64,000 bases of DNA from Saccharothrix sp. NRRL B-16348 (GTDB lineage: Bacteria; Actinomycetota; Actinomycetes; Mycobacteriales; Pseudonocardiaceae). The position numbers were made by a program, and so were the translations under genes. Location: the NCBI RefSeq assembly GCF_001280085.1, contig NZ_LGED01000258.1, forward strand, positions 1 through 64,000. The letters are read 5' to 3'. The notes under the pieces were generated by a model, which had not been told where the DNA came from, searched no databases, and was given only the letters and a program-made list of their open reading frames with translations. Below are positions 9,701-16,744 of this stretch, one piece after another. Position 1 is the stretch's first letter. The number at the start of each line of letters is the position of its first letter.

Positions 9701-10564
9701 GACGGCGAGCCGTTCGGCCAGCTCCGGCGGGCACGCCTCGCCGCCGAAGATGAGCAGGCGCACGTCGTCCAGCGCGTCCACCGGCCACAGCGCGGCCAGC
9801 GTCGGCACCGTCGACACGACGGTGACCTCGCGCTCGACCAGCCACGGTCCCAGGTCGAAACCCGTGCGGACCAGCGCGCGCGGCGCGGGGACCAGGCACG
9901 CGCCGTGCCGCCAGGCGAGCCACATCTCCTCGCACGAGGCGTCGAACGCGACGGACAGGCCCGCGAGCACGCGGTCGTCCGGGCCGATCGGGTCGTCCGG
10001 GAGGAACAGGCGGGCCTCGGCGTCCACGAACGCGGCGGCGGACCGGTGCGAGACCGCGACACCCTTCGGCTTGCCCGTGGAGCCGGACGTGAAGATGATC
10101 CACGCGTCGTCGTCCGGGCCGGGAGCGCCGACGAGCCCCATGGGCGTGCCGCGCATTTCGAGTTCCCCGGTGATGACCGCGCACACGCCGGCTTCGGTGA
10201 ACACGAGTTCCGCGCGCTCGTCCGGGTCGTCGGCGTCGACGGGCACGTACGCCGCGCCGGCGGTGAGGACGGCCAGCACCGCCACGTACAGGTCGACGGT
10301 CCCGGACGGGACCCTGATGCCGACCCGGTCGCCGACACCGATGCCGGCCGCCGCCAGCTCACGGCTCCGCGCGTCGACCACGTCCAGGAGTTCCCGGTAG
10401 GTCAACGAGGTCGTGCCGTCGTCCAGCGCGGGGGAGTGCGGGTGCCGGCGCGCGGTGTCGGCGAGGATCGCGACGAGGGTGCGCTCAGGCGCGGCGACGC
10501 CGGCGCGGAACAGCGCCGGCGTGTCGGTCAGCGTGGGCAATGCGGTGTCGGGGGCGATGGTCAC
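6761..10564 (-). CDS. Pls/PosA-family non-ribosomal peptide synthetase (A-T-membrane tandem C-like domains)
   Basis: A 1267-residue single-module synthetase with the architecture of epsilon-poly-lysine synthetase Pls. Residues 1-505 are an adenylation domain with core motifs FTSGSTGKPKG, FDASCEEMW, NTYGPTEA, YRSGD and a C-terminal RTSGKVDR. A carrier domain follows with phosphopantetheine Ser539 in HGGGSLAA. Then come three pairs of membrane helices (about 600-650, 840-900 and 1090-1130) separating hexapeptide-like tandem condensation-type segments that end GTRWLGNPISAWR. Aligning by eye to GrsA gives a specificity code of D-A-E-S-I-G-T-V-V-K, close to the lysine code I recall for bacitracin synthetase (DAESIGSVCK). 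The product may therefore be a lysine-type isopeptide homopolymer or a conjugate. The GTG start lacks its own ribosome site and overlaps the stop of a 10-codon leader ORF. The downstream M1 peptidase is coupled by ATGA. Confidence 0.9.
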   Translation of the reverse strand: MTIAPDTALPTLTDTPALFRAGVAAPERTLVAILADTARRHPHSPALDDGTTSLTYRELLDVVDARSRELAAAGIGVGDRVGIRVPSGTVDLYVAVLAVLTAGAAYVPVDADDPDERAELVFTEAGVCAVITGELEMRGTPMGLVGAPGPDDDAWIIFTSGSTGKPKGVAVSHRSAAAFVDAEARLFLPDDPIGPDDRVLAGLSVAFDASCEEMWLAWRHGACLVPAPRALVRTGFDLGPWLVEREVTVVSTVPTLAALWPVDALDDVRLLIFGGEACPPELAERLAVDGREVWNTYGPTEATVVACAARLTGDGPVRIGLPLDGWELVVVDATGTPVPMGESGELVIGGVGLARYLDPAKDAEKFAPLPAMGWDRAYRSGDLVRAEPEGLLFLGRADEQVKLGGRRIELGEVDAALQALPDVAGAAAAVRATKAGNQVLVGYVVAGEGFDQADALARLRTALPAALVPLLAVVDTLPTRTSGKVDRAALPWPLPDLDTAAPVGQLTATEQWLAEQWSELLGSRVAGPEADFFAHGGGSLAAAQLVSTIRTRYPSGSVNDVYQHPTLRALAARLDELGGHQGVTREIAPTPRRTGLLQSLLLVPLMGLVGLRWSVGLAAVGTVVGFTAPVSWWWIAAGWLAFVSPPGKVVIAAGGARLLLRGLRPGTYPRGGGVHLRLWTAERLAEFSGATDLAGSWLTHYARALGVRIGPDVDLHSAPPVTGMLKLGKGCAIEPEVDLSGHWVDGDRLHVGRLRVGAGAVVGARSTLFPGARVGKRAEVAPGSGVTGSVPTGQRWAGVPAQRHGKAARPGPRPPRSTWWRLVYAVTTSALGLLPVAAAVAPVLLIAREPLTPGSALLAVPLATVAWLGSYALLVLVSVRLLGLGLRAGTYPVHSRIAWQAWTTERLMNTARVVLFPLYASLLTPVWLRALGMKVGRRVEASTVLALPKMTTIGDGAFLADDTMVATYELGGGWLRIASARVGKQAFLGNSGMTAPGRSVPNRGLVGVLSSTPKHAKAGSSYLGMPPMKLPRAVESGDQSRTFDPPRRLVVARALVELCRIVPVMCHVALVVGVLFTLRAVMSSWAWPLLAGPVLLAAGVPACAVSAAAKWLLVGRFRAREHPLWSGFVWRNELADTFVEVLAVPWLVGRAGGSPVMAVWLRSLGARIGRGTWVESYWFPESDLVRLGDGATVNRGCVVQTHLFHDRILRMDEVELADGATLGPHGIVLPGATVGAHATVGPASLVMRGEHVPEGTRWLGNPISAWR

Positions 10565-10593
10565 CGACGGGCACCGAGGGAACGAAGTCGCAC
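10561..10593 (-). CDS. Leader peptide ORF (MRLRSLGARR) coupled to the Pls-type synthetase
   Basis: An ideal GGAGGA ribosome site (plus-strand 10601-10606) lies 7 nt before GTG 10593. The frame runs GTG CGA CTT CGT TCC CTC GGT GCC CGT CGG TGA, giving the 10-residue peptide MRLRSLGARR. Its TGA overlaps the GTG start of the synthetase (GTGA) in a different frame, and no other Shine-Dalgarno sequence precedes the synthetase start. The arrangement implies translational coupling or a leader-peptide control device. The peptide has four Arg codons (CGA, CGT, CGT, CGG), three of them rare in high-GC genes. Too short to recognise by homology; the call rests on spacing and overlap. Confidence 0.6.
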   Translation of the reverse strand: MRLRSLGARR

Positions 10594-10675
10594 TGTGAAG
10601 TCCTCCAAGAAAAGCCGACCTGCGACTTTACCGGGGATTCACCTGCCCGTCGCCCCCACGTGACCACGAGTGGGT

Positions 10676-10699
10676 GGTGTCACATCCTGTAACGACACC
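10676..10699. promoter_or_regulatory. Inverted repeat GGTGTC-N12-GACACC upstream of the synthetase
   Basis: A 6-bp inverted repeat lies in the 150-bp gap between the synthetase leader and the upstream gene. The spacing resembles a dimeric regulator site, but it could also serve as a weak end for the LLM gene transcript. No binding protein is suggested by context. Confidence 0.3.
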
Positions 10700-10713
10700 G
10701 GGTACGTGGTCTG

Positions 10714-11775
10714 TCACTCCACAGTGGACTCACCGAGTTCCTTGCGCACCAACGGCATCACCTCGGTGCCGAGCAGTTCGATCGCCTCCATCACGAGCTC
10801 GTGCGGCACGCCGGACCAGTCCATCTGCAGGGCGTAGCGGTCGGCGTTCACGAGCCTGCCCACCGAGATGAGGCGCTCCGCGACCTCCTCCGGGCTGCCC
10901 GCGAAGATCGACTGCGCGCCCCGCGTCCACGAGTCGTACTCCGCCCGCGACGGCACGGGCCAGCCCCGCGCCCGCGAGCCGTACTTCATCGTCTCCAGCC
11001 AGTACGGGTAGAACGCGTCCTTGGCGTCCTGTGACCGGCGTGCGACCAGGCCGATCGCGCTCATCGTCACGCTCAGCCCCTCGGGGTCCTGCCCGCCTGC
11101 CTCGCCCGCGCGCCGGTACAGGTCGACCAGCGGCGCGAACCGCTCCGGCTCGCCGCCGATGACCGCGTACACCACCGGCAACCCCAGCAGCCCGGCCCGG
11201 ATCGACGACTCCGGGTTGCCGCCGGTGCCCACGGAGATCCGCAGCCGTGACCCGTACGGCTTCGGATAGACGTGCGCGTTCCGCAACGGGCTGCGGAACT
11301 TCCCGGTCCACGTGATCGGGTCTTCCCGGTCCAGCTTCAGCAGCAGCGCCAGCTTCTCCTCGAACAGCTCGTCGTAGTCCTCCAGGCTCGCGCCGAACAA
11401 CGGGAACGACTCGGTGAACGACCCGCGCCCGGCCAGCAGCTCCGCCCGGCCCCGGCTGAGCTGGTCGAGCGTCGTGAACTGCTGGTACACCCGCACCGGG
11501 TCCTCGGTGCTGAGCACGGTGACCGCGCTGCTCAACGTGATCCGCGACGTGACGCTCGCGGCGGCGGCGAGGACCGTGCCGGGGTTCGAGATCGAGTAGT
11601 CCGCGAGGTGGTGCTCACCCAACCCGTAGAAGCCCAGCCCCAGCTCGTCGGCCAGCTTGATCCGCTCCAGCGTCTGCGCCAGCTTGTCCGCGACCGAGAC
11701 CTGCTCACCCGTGATCGGGTCGCGGTGCCGGTCGCCGAAGCTGTAGACGCCGAGCTGCATTCCCTTTGTGGACAC
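10714..11775 (-). CDS. LLM-class flavin-dependent oxidoreductase
   Basis: Bacterial luciferase-like (LLM) monooxygenase of 353 residues. It shows the YGLGEHHLADYSISNPGTVLAA segment of the flavin pocket (no more than a family mark), AELLAGRGSFTESFPLFG, and the C-terminal helix ending LVRKELGE. Such enzymes use reduced FMN or F420 in the cytoplasm; the substrate is unknown. GTG 11775 is preferred because a promoter with TTGACG and TAGATT boxes, 17 bp apart, ends 6 bp before it, implying a leaderless message. ATG 11760 is the alternative start. The gene is divergent from a marR gene, which probably represses it. Confidence 0.9.
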   Translation of the reverse strand: MSTKGMQLGVYSFGDRHRDPITGEQVSVADKLAQTLERIKLADELGLGFYGLGEHHLADYSISNPGTVLAAAASVTSRITLSSAVTVLSTEDPVRVYQQFTTLDQLSRGRAELLAGRGSFTESFPLFGASLEDYDELFEEKLALLLKLDREDPITWTGKFRSPLRNAHVYPKPYGSRLRISVGTGGNPESSIRAGLLGLPVVYAVIGGEPERFAPLVDLYRRAGEAGGQDPEGLSVTMSAIGLVARRSQDAKDAFYPYWLETMKYGSRARGWPVPSRAEYDSWTRGAQSIFAGSPEEVAERLISVGRLVNADRYALQMDWSGVPHELVMEAIELLGTEVMPLVRKELGESTVE

Positions 11776-11820
11776 GTCAACAATCTACGCGGACATTGAT
11801 GACACGTCAACATATTGTTG
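11771..11820. promoter_or_regulatory. LLM promoter and putative MarR operator in the divergent region
   Basis: On the minus strand, TTGACG (11810-11805), a 17-bp spacer and TAGATT (11787-11782) stand 6 bp from GTG 11775. The 12-mer GACACGTCAACA occurs twice in direct orientation, at 11771-11782 and 11801-11812, exactly 30 bp apart (about three helical turns). One copy covers the -35 box and the other the transcription start. CAACA-TAT-TGTTG (11808-11820) is an inverted repeat just before the marR gene. The placement is typical of autoregulating MarR dimers. Confidence 0.6.
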
Positions 11821-11834
11821 CTAGCGTGAGGTCC

Positions 11835-12296
11835 ATGGGCGAACCCCGATGGCTGACCGAGCGGGAGGCGCGCGTGTGGCAGGCGTACCTGGCGGTCGGC
11901 CGCGAGCTGCACAGCGCGTTGGAGCGGCAGCTGGTGCGCGACTCGGGACTGTCCAACGCCGACTACGCGCTGCTCGTGCCGCTGTCGGAGGCCGCGGACG
12001 GTGTCGTGCGGTCACGGGAGCTGGGCGCGCTGGTCGGCTGGGAGCGCAGCAGGCTGTCCCACCAGATCGGGCGGATGGAGAAGCGCGGGCTGGTGACGCG
12101 GGAGGAGTGCGCCGAGGACGCGCGCGGCTCGATGGTGCGGCTCACGCCCGCCGGCCGTGCCGCGATCGAATCCGCCGCACCGGGGCACGTGGAGACCGTC
12201 CGGCGGTACGTGTTCGACGAGCTGTCGGCCGAGGAGGCGGACGTGCTGGACCGGGTGTTCCACCGCGTGCTGGACCGGATCGCCGCGGAAGCCTGA
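11835..12296 (+). CDS. MarR-family transcriptional regulator
   Basis: Winged-helix MarR regulator of 153 residues. It contains the helix-turn-helix region SRELGALVGWERSRLSHQIGR and the wing MEKRGLVTREE...RGSMVRLTPAG. ATG 11835 is chosen over upstream frames because GAGG (11828-11831) precedes it at normal spacing and MGEPRWLTERE is a usual MarR N-terminus. It is divergent from the LLM oxidoreductase and probably controls it and itself through the repeats between them. The inducing ligand is unknown. Confidence 0.9.
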   Translation: MGEPRWLTEREARVWQAYLAVGRELHSALERQLVRDSGLSNADYALLVPLSEAADGVVRSRELGALVGWERSRLSHQIGRMEKRGLVTREECAEDARGSMVRLTPAGRAAIESAAPGHVETVRRYVFDELSAEEADVLDRVFHRVLDRIAAEA

Positions 12297-12323
12297 CAGA
12301 CCGCGGCGGACCTCAGGGGAAAA

Positions 12324-12346
12324 GGGGCCGCGCGGAGTGCGGCCCC
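12324..12346 (+). terminator. Hairpin after marR
   Basis: GGGGCCGC and GCGGCCCC form a perfect 8-bp stem around a 7-nt loop, 28 bp after the marR stop. There is no U-tract, as is common for actinomycete terminators. Confidence 0.65.
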
Positions 12347-12470
12347 TCCCCATCCCCCTTGGACGCCGGGCGGTGACCAACGCGGCTGACCCGCCCGACG
12401 GGCGTTCGGCCGTCGGGGTGCCGAACGCCCCTCAGCTTCGCCCACCCGTGCGGGACCCCGCATCAGCAAA

Positions 12471-12548
12471 CCTCCGTATACACCTCCGTATCCGCGATGA
12501 GGCGGTCCCGTCCACCGATCTCCGTACGCTGTCATCGGGAATACGGAG
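12471..12548. promoter_or_regulatory. Four CTCCGTAT-type boxes upstream of P450
   Basis: CCTCCGTAT occurs at 12471 and 12483 (12 bp apart), CTCCGTAC at 12520, and the inverse ATACGGAG at 12541. They occupy the otherwise gene-free stretch 12297-12624 ahead of the P450 start. Repeated half-sites in direct and inverted orientation suggest binding by a dimeric repressor or activator. The rest of the 328-bp gap holds the marR hairpin and nothing else recognisable. Confidence 0.5.
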
Positions 12549-12624
12549 AGCGGTGGATGCGCGGCCTACGGCGCTCACACGAAAGTGGACGCCGCAGAAC
12601 CCAGACGCACCACGAGGAGACGAC

Positions 12625-13866
12625 GTGCAGCTGACCGCGGAGTTCGCCCCGGACCGACAGGCCCTCGTCGGCGGCCCACTGCGCGGATGGCAACACCACG
12701 CCCACGAGGACGCGCTGGCCCGCCGCGGCCCCGTGCACCCCGCGGAGCTGCCCAACGGCCTGGAAGTCCTGGTCACCACCATGGGCCTGGAGGCGACCCG
12801 CGTGCTGCTGGGCGACGACCGGCTGGCCAAGGACGCCGCCGGGCTGCGCGCCGCGATGCAGGACCAGTTGGCGCGCAAGGGCAGGCCGACCGACCTGTCG
12901 CGGATCATCGGCCCGTCGATGCTCAACACCGACCCGCCGCACCACCGCAGGCTGCGCGCGCTCGTGTCGCAGGCGTTCACGGTGCGCCGCATCAACGCCC
13001 TGCAGCCGGCGGTGGAGAAGACCGCGCGGGAGATGGTCGCCGCGCTGCCGAACGACGCCGACCTGATCGAGGGCCTGGCGTTCCCGCTGCCGCTCGCGGT
13101 GATCTGCGACCTGCTCGGCGTGCCCGTCGAGGACCGCGACCAGCTGCACCACTGGACCGCGGCGATGATGACCGAACGGCCCGAGCTGGTCGTGCCCGCC
13201 TCCGACGCCATGTTCGGCTACCTGGCCGGCCTGATCGAGTACAAGCGGGACAAGCCGGACGACGCGCTGCTCAGCGGCCTCGTGCAGGCGCAGGTCGACG
13301 GCGAGCGGCTGACGCCGGAGGAGCTGCTGACCACCGCGATCCTGCTCGTCGTCGCGGGCCACGAGACGACGACCGGCCTCATCGGCAACGCCGCCGTCGC
13401 CCTGCTGTCCACGCCGGGCGCCTGGGACGCGCTGGACGACGACACCGTGGGCGCGGCGGTCGAGGAGGCGGCACGCTGGGATCCCCCGGTCCGCGTCACC
13501 CCGCACTACCGCGCCACGGCCGACATCGAGCTGTCCGGCGGCGTGATCCCGGAGGGCGCGGTGGTGATGATCGGCCTCGGCACGGCCGGCCGCGACCCGC
13601 TGGTGCACGGCCCGACCGCGGACCGGTTCGACCCGACGCGCGCCCCCGTGAACGGCAACGCGGCCCTGGGGCACGCGGCGTTCGGGCACGGCGTGCACTA
13701 CTGCCTGGGCCACCACCTGGCGCGGATCGAGGCACGGGCGGCGCTCTCCGCGTTGCGGGCCCGCGCGCCGCGGGCCCGGCTCGCGGTGGACCCGACCGAG
13801 CTGGAGCGCGGCGACAAGGTCGTGCCCAACACGTTCGCCTCGGTGCCCGCGCTGCTGGAGCCGTGA
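12625..13866 (+). CDS. Cytochrome P450
   Basis: Soluble bacterial P450 of 413 residues (class I, needing ferredoxin and reductase supplied elsewhere). The I-helix oxygen motif AGHETTT, the ExxR-type EEAARW region and the haem loop FGHGVHYCLG with Cys360 are intact. GTG 12625 is selected because GAGGAG lies at proper spacing upstream and VQLTAEFAPDR gives a normal P450 length; longer frames upstream would read through the operator region. It stands alone between marR and a two-component operon, so its substrate cannot be inferred. It resembles CYP107/CYP105-like enzymes of secondary metabolism. Confidence 0.92.
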   Translation: MQLTAEFAPDRQALVGGPLRGWQHHAHEDALARRGPVHPAELPNGLEVLVTTMGLEATRVLLGDDRLAKDAAGLRAAMQDQLARKGRPTDLSRIIGPSMLNTDPPHHRRLRALVSQAFTVRRINALQPAVEKTAREMVAALPNDADLIEGLAFPLPLAVICDLLGVPVEDRDQLHHWTAAMMTERPELVVPASDAMFGYLAGLIEYKRDKPDDALLSGLVQAQVDGERLTPEELLTTAILLVVAGHETTTGLIGNAAVALLSTPGAWDALDDDTVGAAVEEAARWDPPVRVTPHYRATADIELSGGVIPEGAVVMIGLGTAGRDPLVHGPTADRFDPTRAPVNGNAALGHAAFGHGVHYCLGHHLARIEARAALSALRARAPRARLAVDPTELERGDKVVPNTFASVPALLEP

Positions 13867-13870
13867 CCGG

Positions 13871-14530
13871 TCAGGTCACCAGGCCGCGGCGGTAGGCGTA
13901 CACCACGGCCTGCACGCGGTCGCGCAGGTCGAGCTTGGTGAGGATGCGCGACACGTACGTCTTCACGGTCTCGTGGCTGATCACCAGCGTGGCGGCGATC
14001 TCGCTGTTGGAGAGGCCGTCGGCGATCAGGCGGAGCACCTCCAGCTCGCGCGGCGCCAGGGGCACGTCGCCCCTGGCGTCCTCGGCGGGCCGGATCCGCG
14101 TGGCGTACCGGCCGACGAGCTGTCGCGTCACCTCGGGGTCCAGCAGCGCCGCCCCGCTCGCGACGGTGCGGATCCCGTGCAGCAGCTGGGCGGGCGGCGC
14201 GTCCTTCAGCAGGAACCCGCCGGCCCCCGCGCGCAGCGCCTCGTACACGTACTCGTCGAGGTTGAACGTCGTCACCACGAGCACCTTGACGGGATCCGCC
14301 ACGCCGGCGCCGGCCAGCAGGCGGGTGGCCTGGATGCCGTCGAGGACCGGCATCCGCACGTCCATCACGACCACGTCCGGGCGCAACCGGCCGGCGAGGT
14401 CGACGGCGGTCCGCCCGTCACCGCACTCGCCCACCACCTCCAGGTCGGGCTGGGCGTCGATGATCGTCGCGAACCCGGTGCGGATGAGCGCCTGGTCGTC
14501 GCAGACCAGGACCCGGAGCGGGGCGGTCAC
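13871..14530 (-). CDS. NarL/LuxR-type response regulator
   Basis: Response regulator of 219 residues. The receiver domain begins LRVLVCDDQALIRTGF, has the phospho-acceptor Asp in VVMDVRMP and the conserved Lys in LLKDAPP. It is followed by a LuxR helix-turn-helix, LAPRELEVLRLIADGLSNSE through HETVKTYVSRIL. The GTG start overlaps the stop of the kinase gene (GTGA). It is the last gene of the CPBP protease - kinase - regulator operon; targets are unknown. Confidence 0.93.
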   Translation of the reverse strand: MTAPLRVLVCDDQALIRTGFATIIDAQPDLEVVGECGDGRTAVDLAGRLRPDVVVMDVRMPVLDGIQATRLLAGAGVADPVKVLVVTTFNLDEYVYEALRAGAGGFLLKDAPPAQLLHGIRTVASGAALLDPEVTRQLVGRYATRIRPAEDARGDVPLAPRELEVLRLIADGLSNSEIAATLVISHETVKTYVSRILTKLDLRDRVQAVVYAYRRGLVT

Positions 14531-15675
14531 GACGGCCTGCCCGCGGGGATGCGGGCCTGGACGACGAAGCCGCCGCCCGGCCGCCGGCGCGCGTCGAACT
14601 GGCCGCCGAGCACGCCGACCCGTTCGCGCAGCCCGGTCAGGCCGCGCCCGCTCCCGCCGGGTGACCGCCCGTTCCCGCCCGCGCCTTCCGTGGTCACCTC
14701 CACGGTGATCTCTCCTGTCCCGTGCGTGACGTGGACGACGGTGGGGCTGCCGTGCGCGTGCTTGAGCGCGTTCGTCAGCGCCTCCTGCACGACCCGGTAC
14801 GCCGCGGCCTCGGCGCTGCCGGTCGTCTCGGGCGGACTGCCCTCCTGGCTGAACTCGACCGGCTGGCCGGCCAGCCGGGTCCGCTCGACGAGGGCGCGCA
14901 GTTCGCCCACGCCGTGCGCGCCCGCGTCGTGGTCGGGGTTCAGGAGGTCGAGCAGGTGCCGCAGGTCGCCGATCGCGCGGCGGCCGGTGTCCGTGACGGC
15001 GGTCAGGGCCTGGTCGAGGCGGTCGGGGGCGGCGGTCAGGTACCGCGCGGCCTCGGCCTGCACGACCATGGCGGTCACGTGGTGGGTCACGACGTCGTGC
15101 AGCTCGCTCGCGATGCGCGTGCGCTCGGCGGCGCGGGTGGTCTCGGCGACGTGGCGGCGGCGTTCGACCTCGGCCACCCGCGACAACCGCAGCCACGACC
15201 CGACGCCCCACGCGATGGCCAGCGTGAGGTAGAACGTCACGAGCCCGACCACGCCCTCGCCCGGCGCGAGCCGTTCGACCGCGACCGCCAGCGGCACGTA
15301 CGCCGCGGACAGCAGGGCGGCGGTGGTCCACCGGTGGCGTTCCAGGTGGGCGCCCGCGCTGATCAGCGCGATGGGGAGCGCGGTGCCCGCGACGGTGTGG
15401 TAGCCGCGGAGCTGGTCGACGGCGAAGCCGAGCGACACCAGGACGAGGCAGACGGCCGGCCACCGCCGGCGCACGGCCAGCGGCAGGGCTTCGAGCGCGA
15501 TCACCACGACGGTCAGCGCGTCGAACGGGCGGTGCGGCAGGGCGCCGAGCTGCGTGCCGTAGTTGTTCAGCCCGGGCAGGAACGCGGTGGCGGCGACCAG
15601 CACGGCGAACGGGAGGTCCCGCACCACGACGTCGCACCGCCGCCACAGGTCCTGAACCGCGCGGACGTCGATCAC
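14527..15675 (-). CDS. Sensor histidine kinase (HisKA_3 type)
   Basis: Histidine kinase of 382 residues. About five membrane helices occupy residues 25-150. A coiled linker and the dimerisation/phospho-acceptor helix ASELHDVVTHHVTAMVVQAEA follow (His in ELHD), then a HATPase domain with AAYRVVQEALTNALKHAH and GSGRGLTGLRERV. Architecture is that of NarL-partner kinases sensing membrane or envelope state, with no extracellular domain of note. GTG 15675 overlaps the upstream protease stop and TGA 14527 overlaps the regulator start. Confidence 0.92.
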   Translation of the reverse strand: MIDVRAVQDLWRRCDVVVRDLPFAVLVAATAFLPGLNNYGTQLGALPHRPFDALTVVVIALEALPLAVRRRWPAVCLVLVSLGFAVDQLRGYHTVAGTALPIALISAGAHLERHRWTTAALLSAAYVPLAVAVERLAPGEGVVGLVTFYLTLAIAWGVGSWLRLSRVAEVERRRHVAETTRAAERTRIASELHDVVTHHVTAMVVQAEAARYLTAAPDRLDQALTAVTDTGRRAIGDLRHLLDLLNPDHDAGAHGVGELRALVERTRLAGQPVEFSQEGSPPETTGSAEAAAYRVVQEALTNALKHAHGSPTVVHVTHGTGEITVEVTTEGAGGNGRSPGGSGRGLTGLRERVGVLGGQFDARRRPGGGFVVQARIPAGRPS

Positions 15676-16508
15676 CCGGCGAGCGTAGCGGTCGCCGGGG
15701 CGCGGTCCGCGCGGCGGCGTCGCGGGACGATGTTCCCGCGACGGCGGGCCAGCCACAGGAACACGACCGTCAGCGCCGCGCCGAACGCCACGGCGTACCC
15801 GCTCGCCTCGGGGCCGAACGCGCCGCCGGTGAGCAGGGTCGGGCCCGACAGCGTCGCGTCCAGCAGGCCGTCCGTCGTGTCGTTGCCCGAGACCTCGGCG
15901 GCGAAGATGCCGCCGAGCGCGAAGTTCCAGCCGAAGTGCAGCCCGATCGGCAGCCACAGGGTGCGGGTGGCGGCGTAGGCGGCGGCGAGCATGAAGCCCG
16001 CCTCGATCGCGATGGCGGTCGCGCCCCAGAGGCTCGCGTTCGGGTTGGGGATGTGCGCCAGGCCGAACACGACACCGCTCAGCAGCAGCGCGACCCACGT
16101 GCCGGTGCGCTCCTCGACGATCCGGAACAGGACGCCGCGGAAGAGCAGCTCCTCGGTCACGGCGGCGGCGGCCATGAACCCGAACAGCGCCACCATGCCC
16201 GTCGCCGAGCCGAACCCGGCGATCGAGTAGCCGCCGAGCCACGCGATGTTGGCGATGACCGACCCGCACATCAGGACGCCGATCAGCAGTCCCCGACCGG
16301 TCGCGGCGGCGGCTCCGCTCAAGGCCACCTCGACGGGCTCGCGGCGCTCGGTCCGCCGCACCACCCACGCGTAGGCGAGCACGGCGAGCACGGCCGTCGC
16401 CACACCGATCACCAGCGTGAGCCAGGGGTTCCCCTGCACGGCGCCGACGCCCTGGCTGCCGATCAGGGCGACCGCGGCGACGGTCAAGAGCTGCAGTACC
16501 ACTCGCAT
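15672..16508 (-). CDS. CPBP-family intramembrane metalloprotease
   Basis: Multi-pass membrane protein of 278 residues with the CPBP/CAAX-protease signatures TEELLFRG (motif 1), FGLAHI (motif 2) and HFGWNF (motif 3). The Glu and His residues of these motifs are the expected metal ligands in the membrane. ATG 16508 has a GGAGGA ribosome site. The gene leads an operon with a histidine kinase and a response regulator, all joined by GTGA overlaps. This suggests the protease either processes a signal for the kinase or is part of the stress response it controls. Substrate unknown. Confidence 0.9.
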   Translation of the reverse strand: MRVVLQLLTVAAVALIGSQGVGAVQGNPWLTLVIGVATAVLAVLAYAWVVRRTERREPVEVALSGAAAATGRGLLIGVLMCGSVIANIAWLGGYSIAGFGSATGMVALFGFMAAAAVTEELLFRGVLFRIVEERTGTWVALLLSGVVFGLAHIPNPNASLWGATAIAIEAGFMLAAAYAATRTLWLPIGLHFGWNFALGGIFAAEVSGNDTTDGLLDATLSGPTLLTGGAFGPEASGYAVAFGAALTVVFLWLARRRGNIVPRRRRADRAPATATLAG

Positions 16509-16678
16509 GACGACTGTCCTCCGTCCGGTTCGCGACCGTTCGGCCGCGTGACCGGACGGACGCTACGGATCCGGCGGCCCCGGATCGTCACCGTGCGGTG
16601 GACAGCTGCGTGTAGCTCGCTTGGGGGACAAGGCGTTCCGGCCGGGCGCGCCGGTGTGACCTGGATCATGGAGGAGGT

Positions 16679-16691
16679 TGACCCGGGGTCA
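16679..16691. promoter_or_regulatory. TGACCC-G-GGGTCA palindrome, probable MerR operator
   Basis: A perfect 6-bp inverted repeat with a single central base starts within a TTGACC -35-like box, 54 bp before the serine hydrolase start. MerR proteins bind such elements between or near the -35 and -10 boxes, and a merR gene follows in the same operon. Confidence 0.45.
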
Positions 16692-16744
16692 GGGTGGACG
16701 CTCGTCGCAGCGGCACGACACGCCGACCCGAAGGAGCGACCACC

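Noticed and set aside
6518..10663. A 1381-residue plus-strand frame opposite the Pls-type synthetase
   Set aside because: Arg/His/Pro-rich, no domain, third-position pattern mirrors the real minus-strand gene; a shadow.
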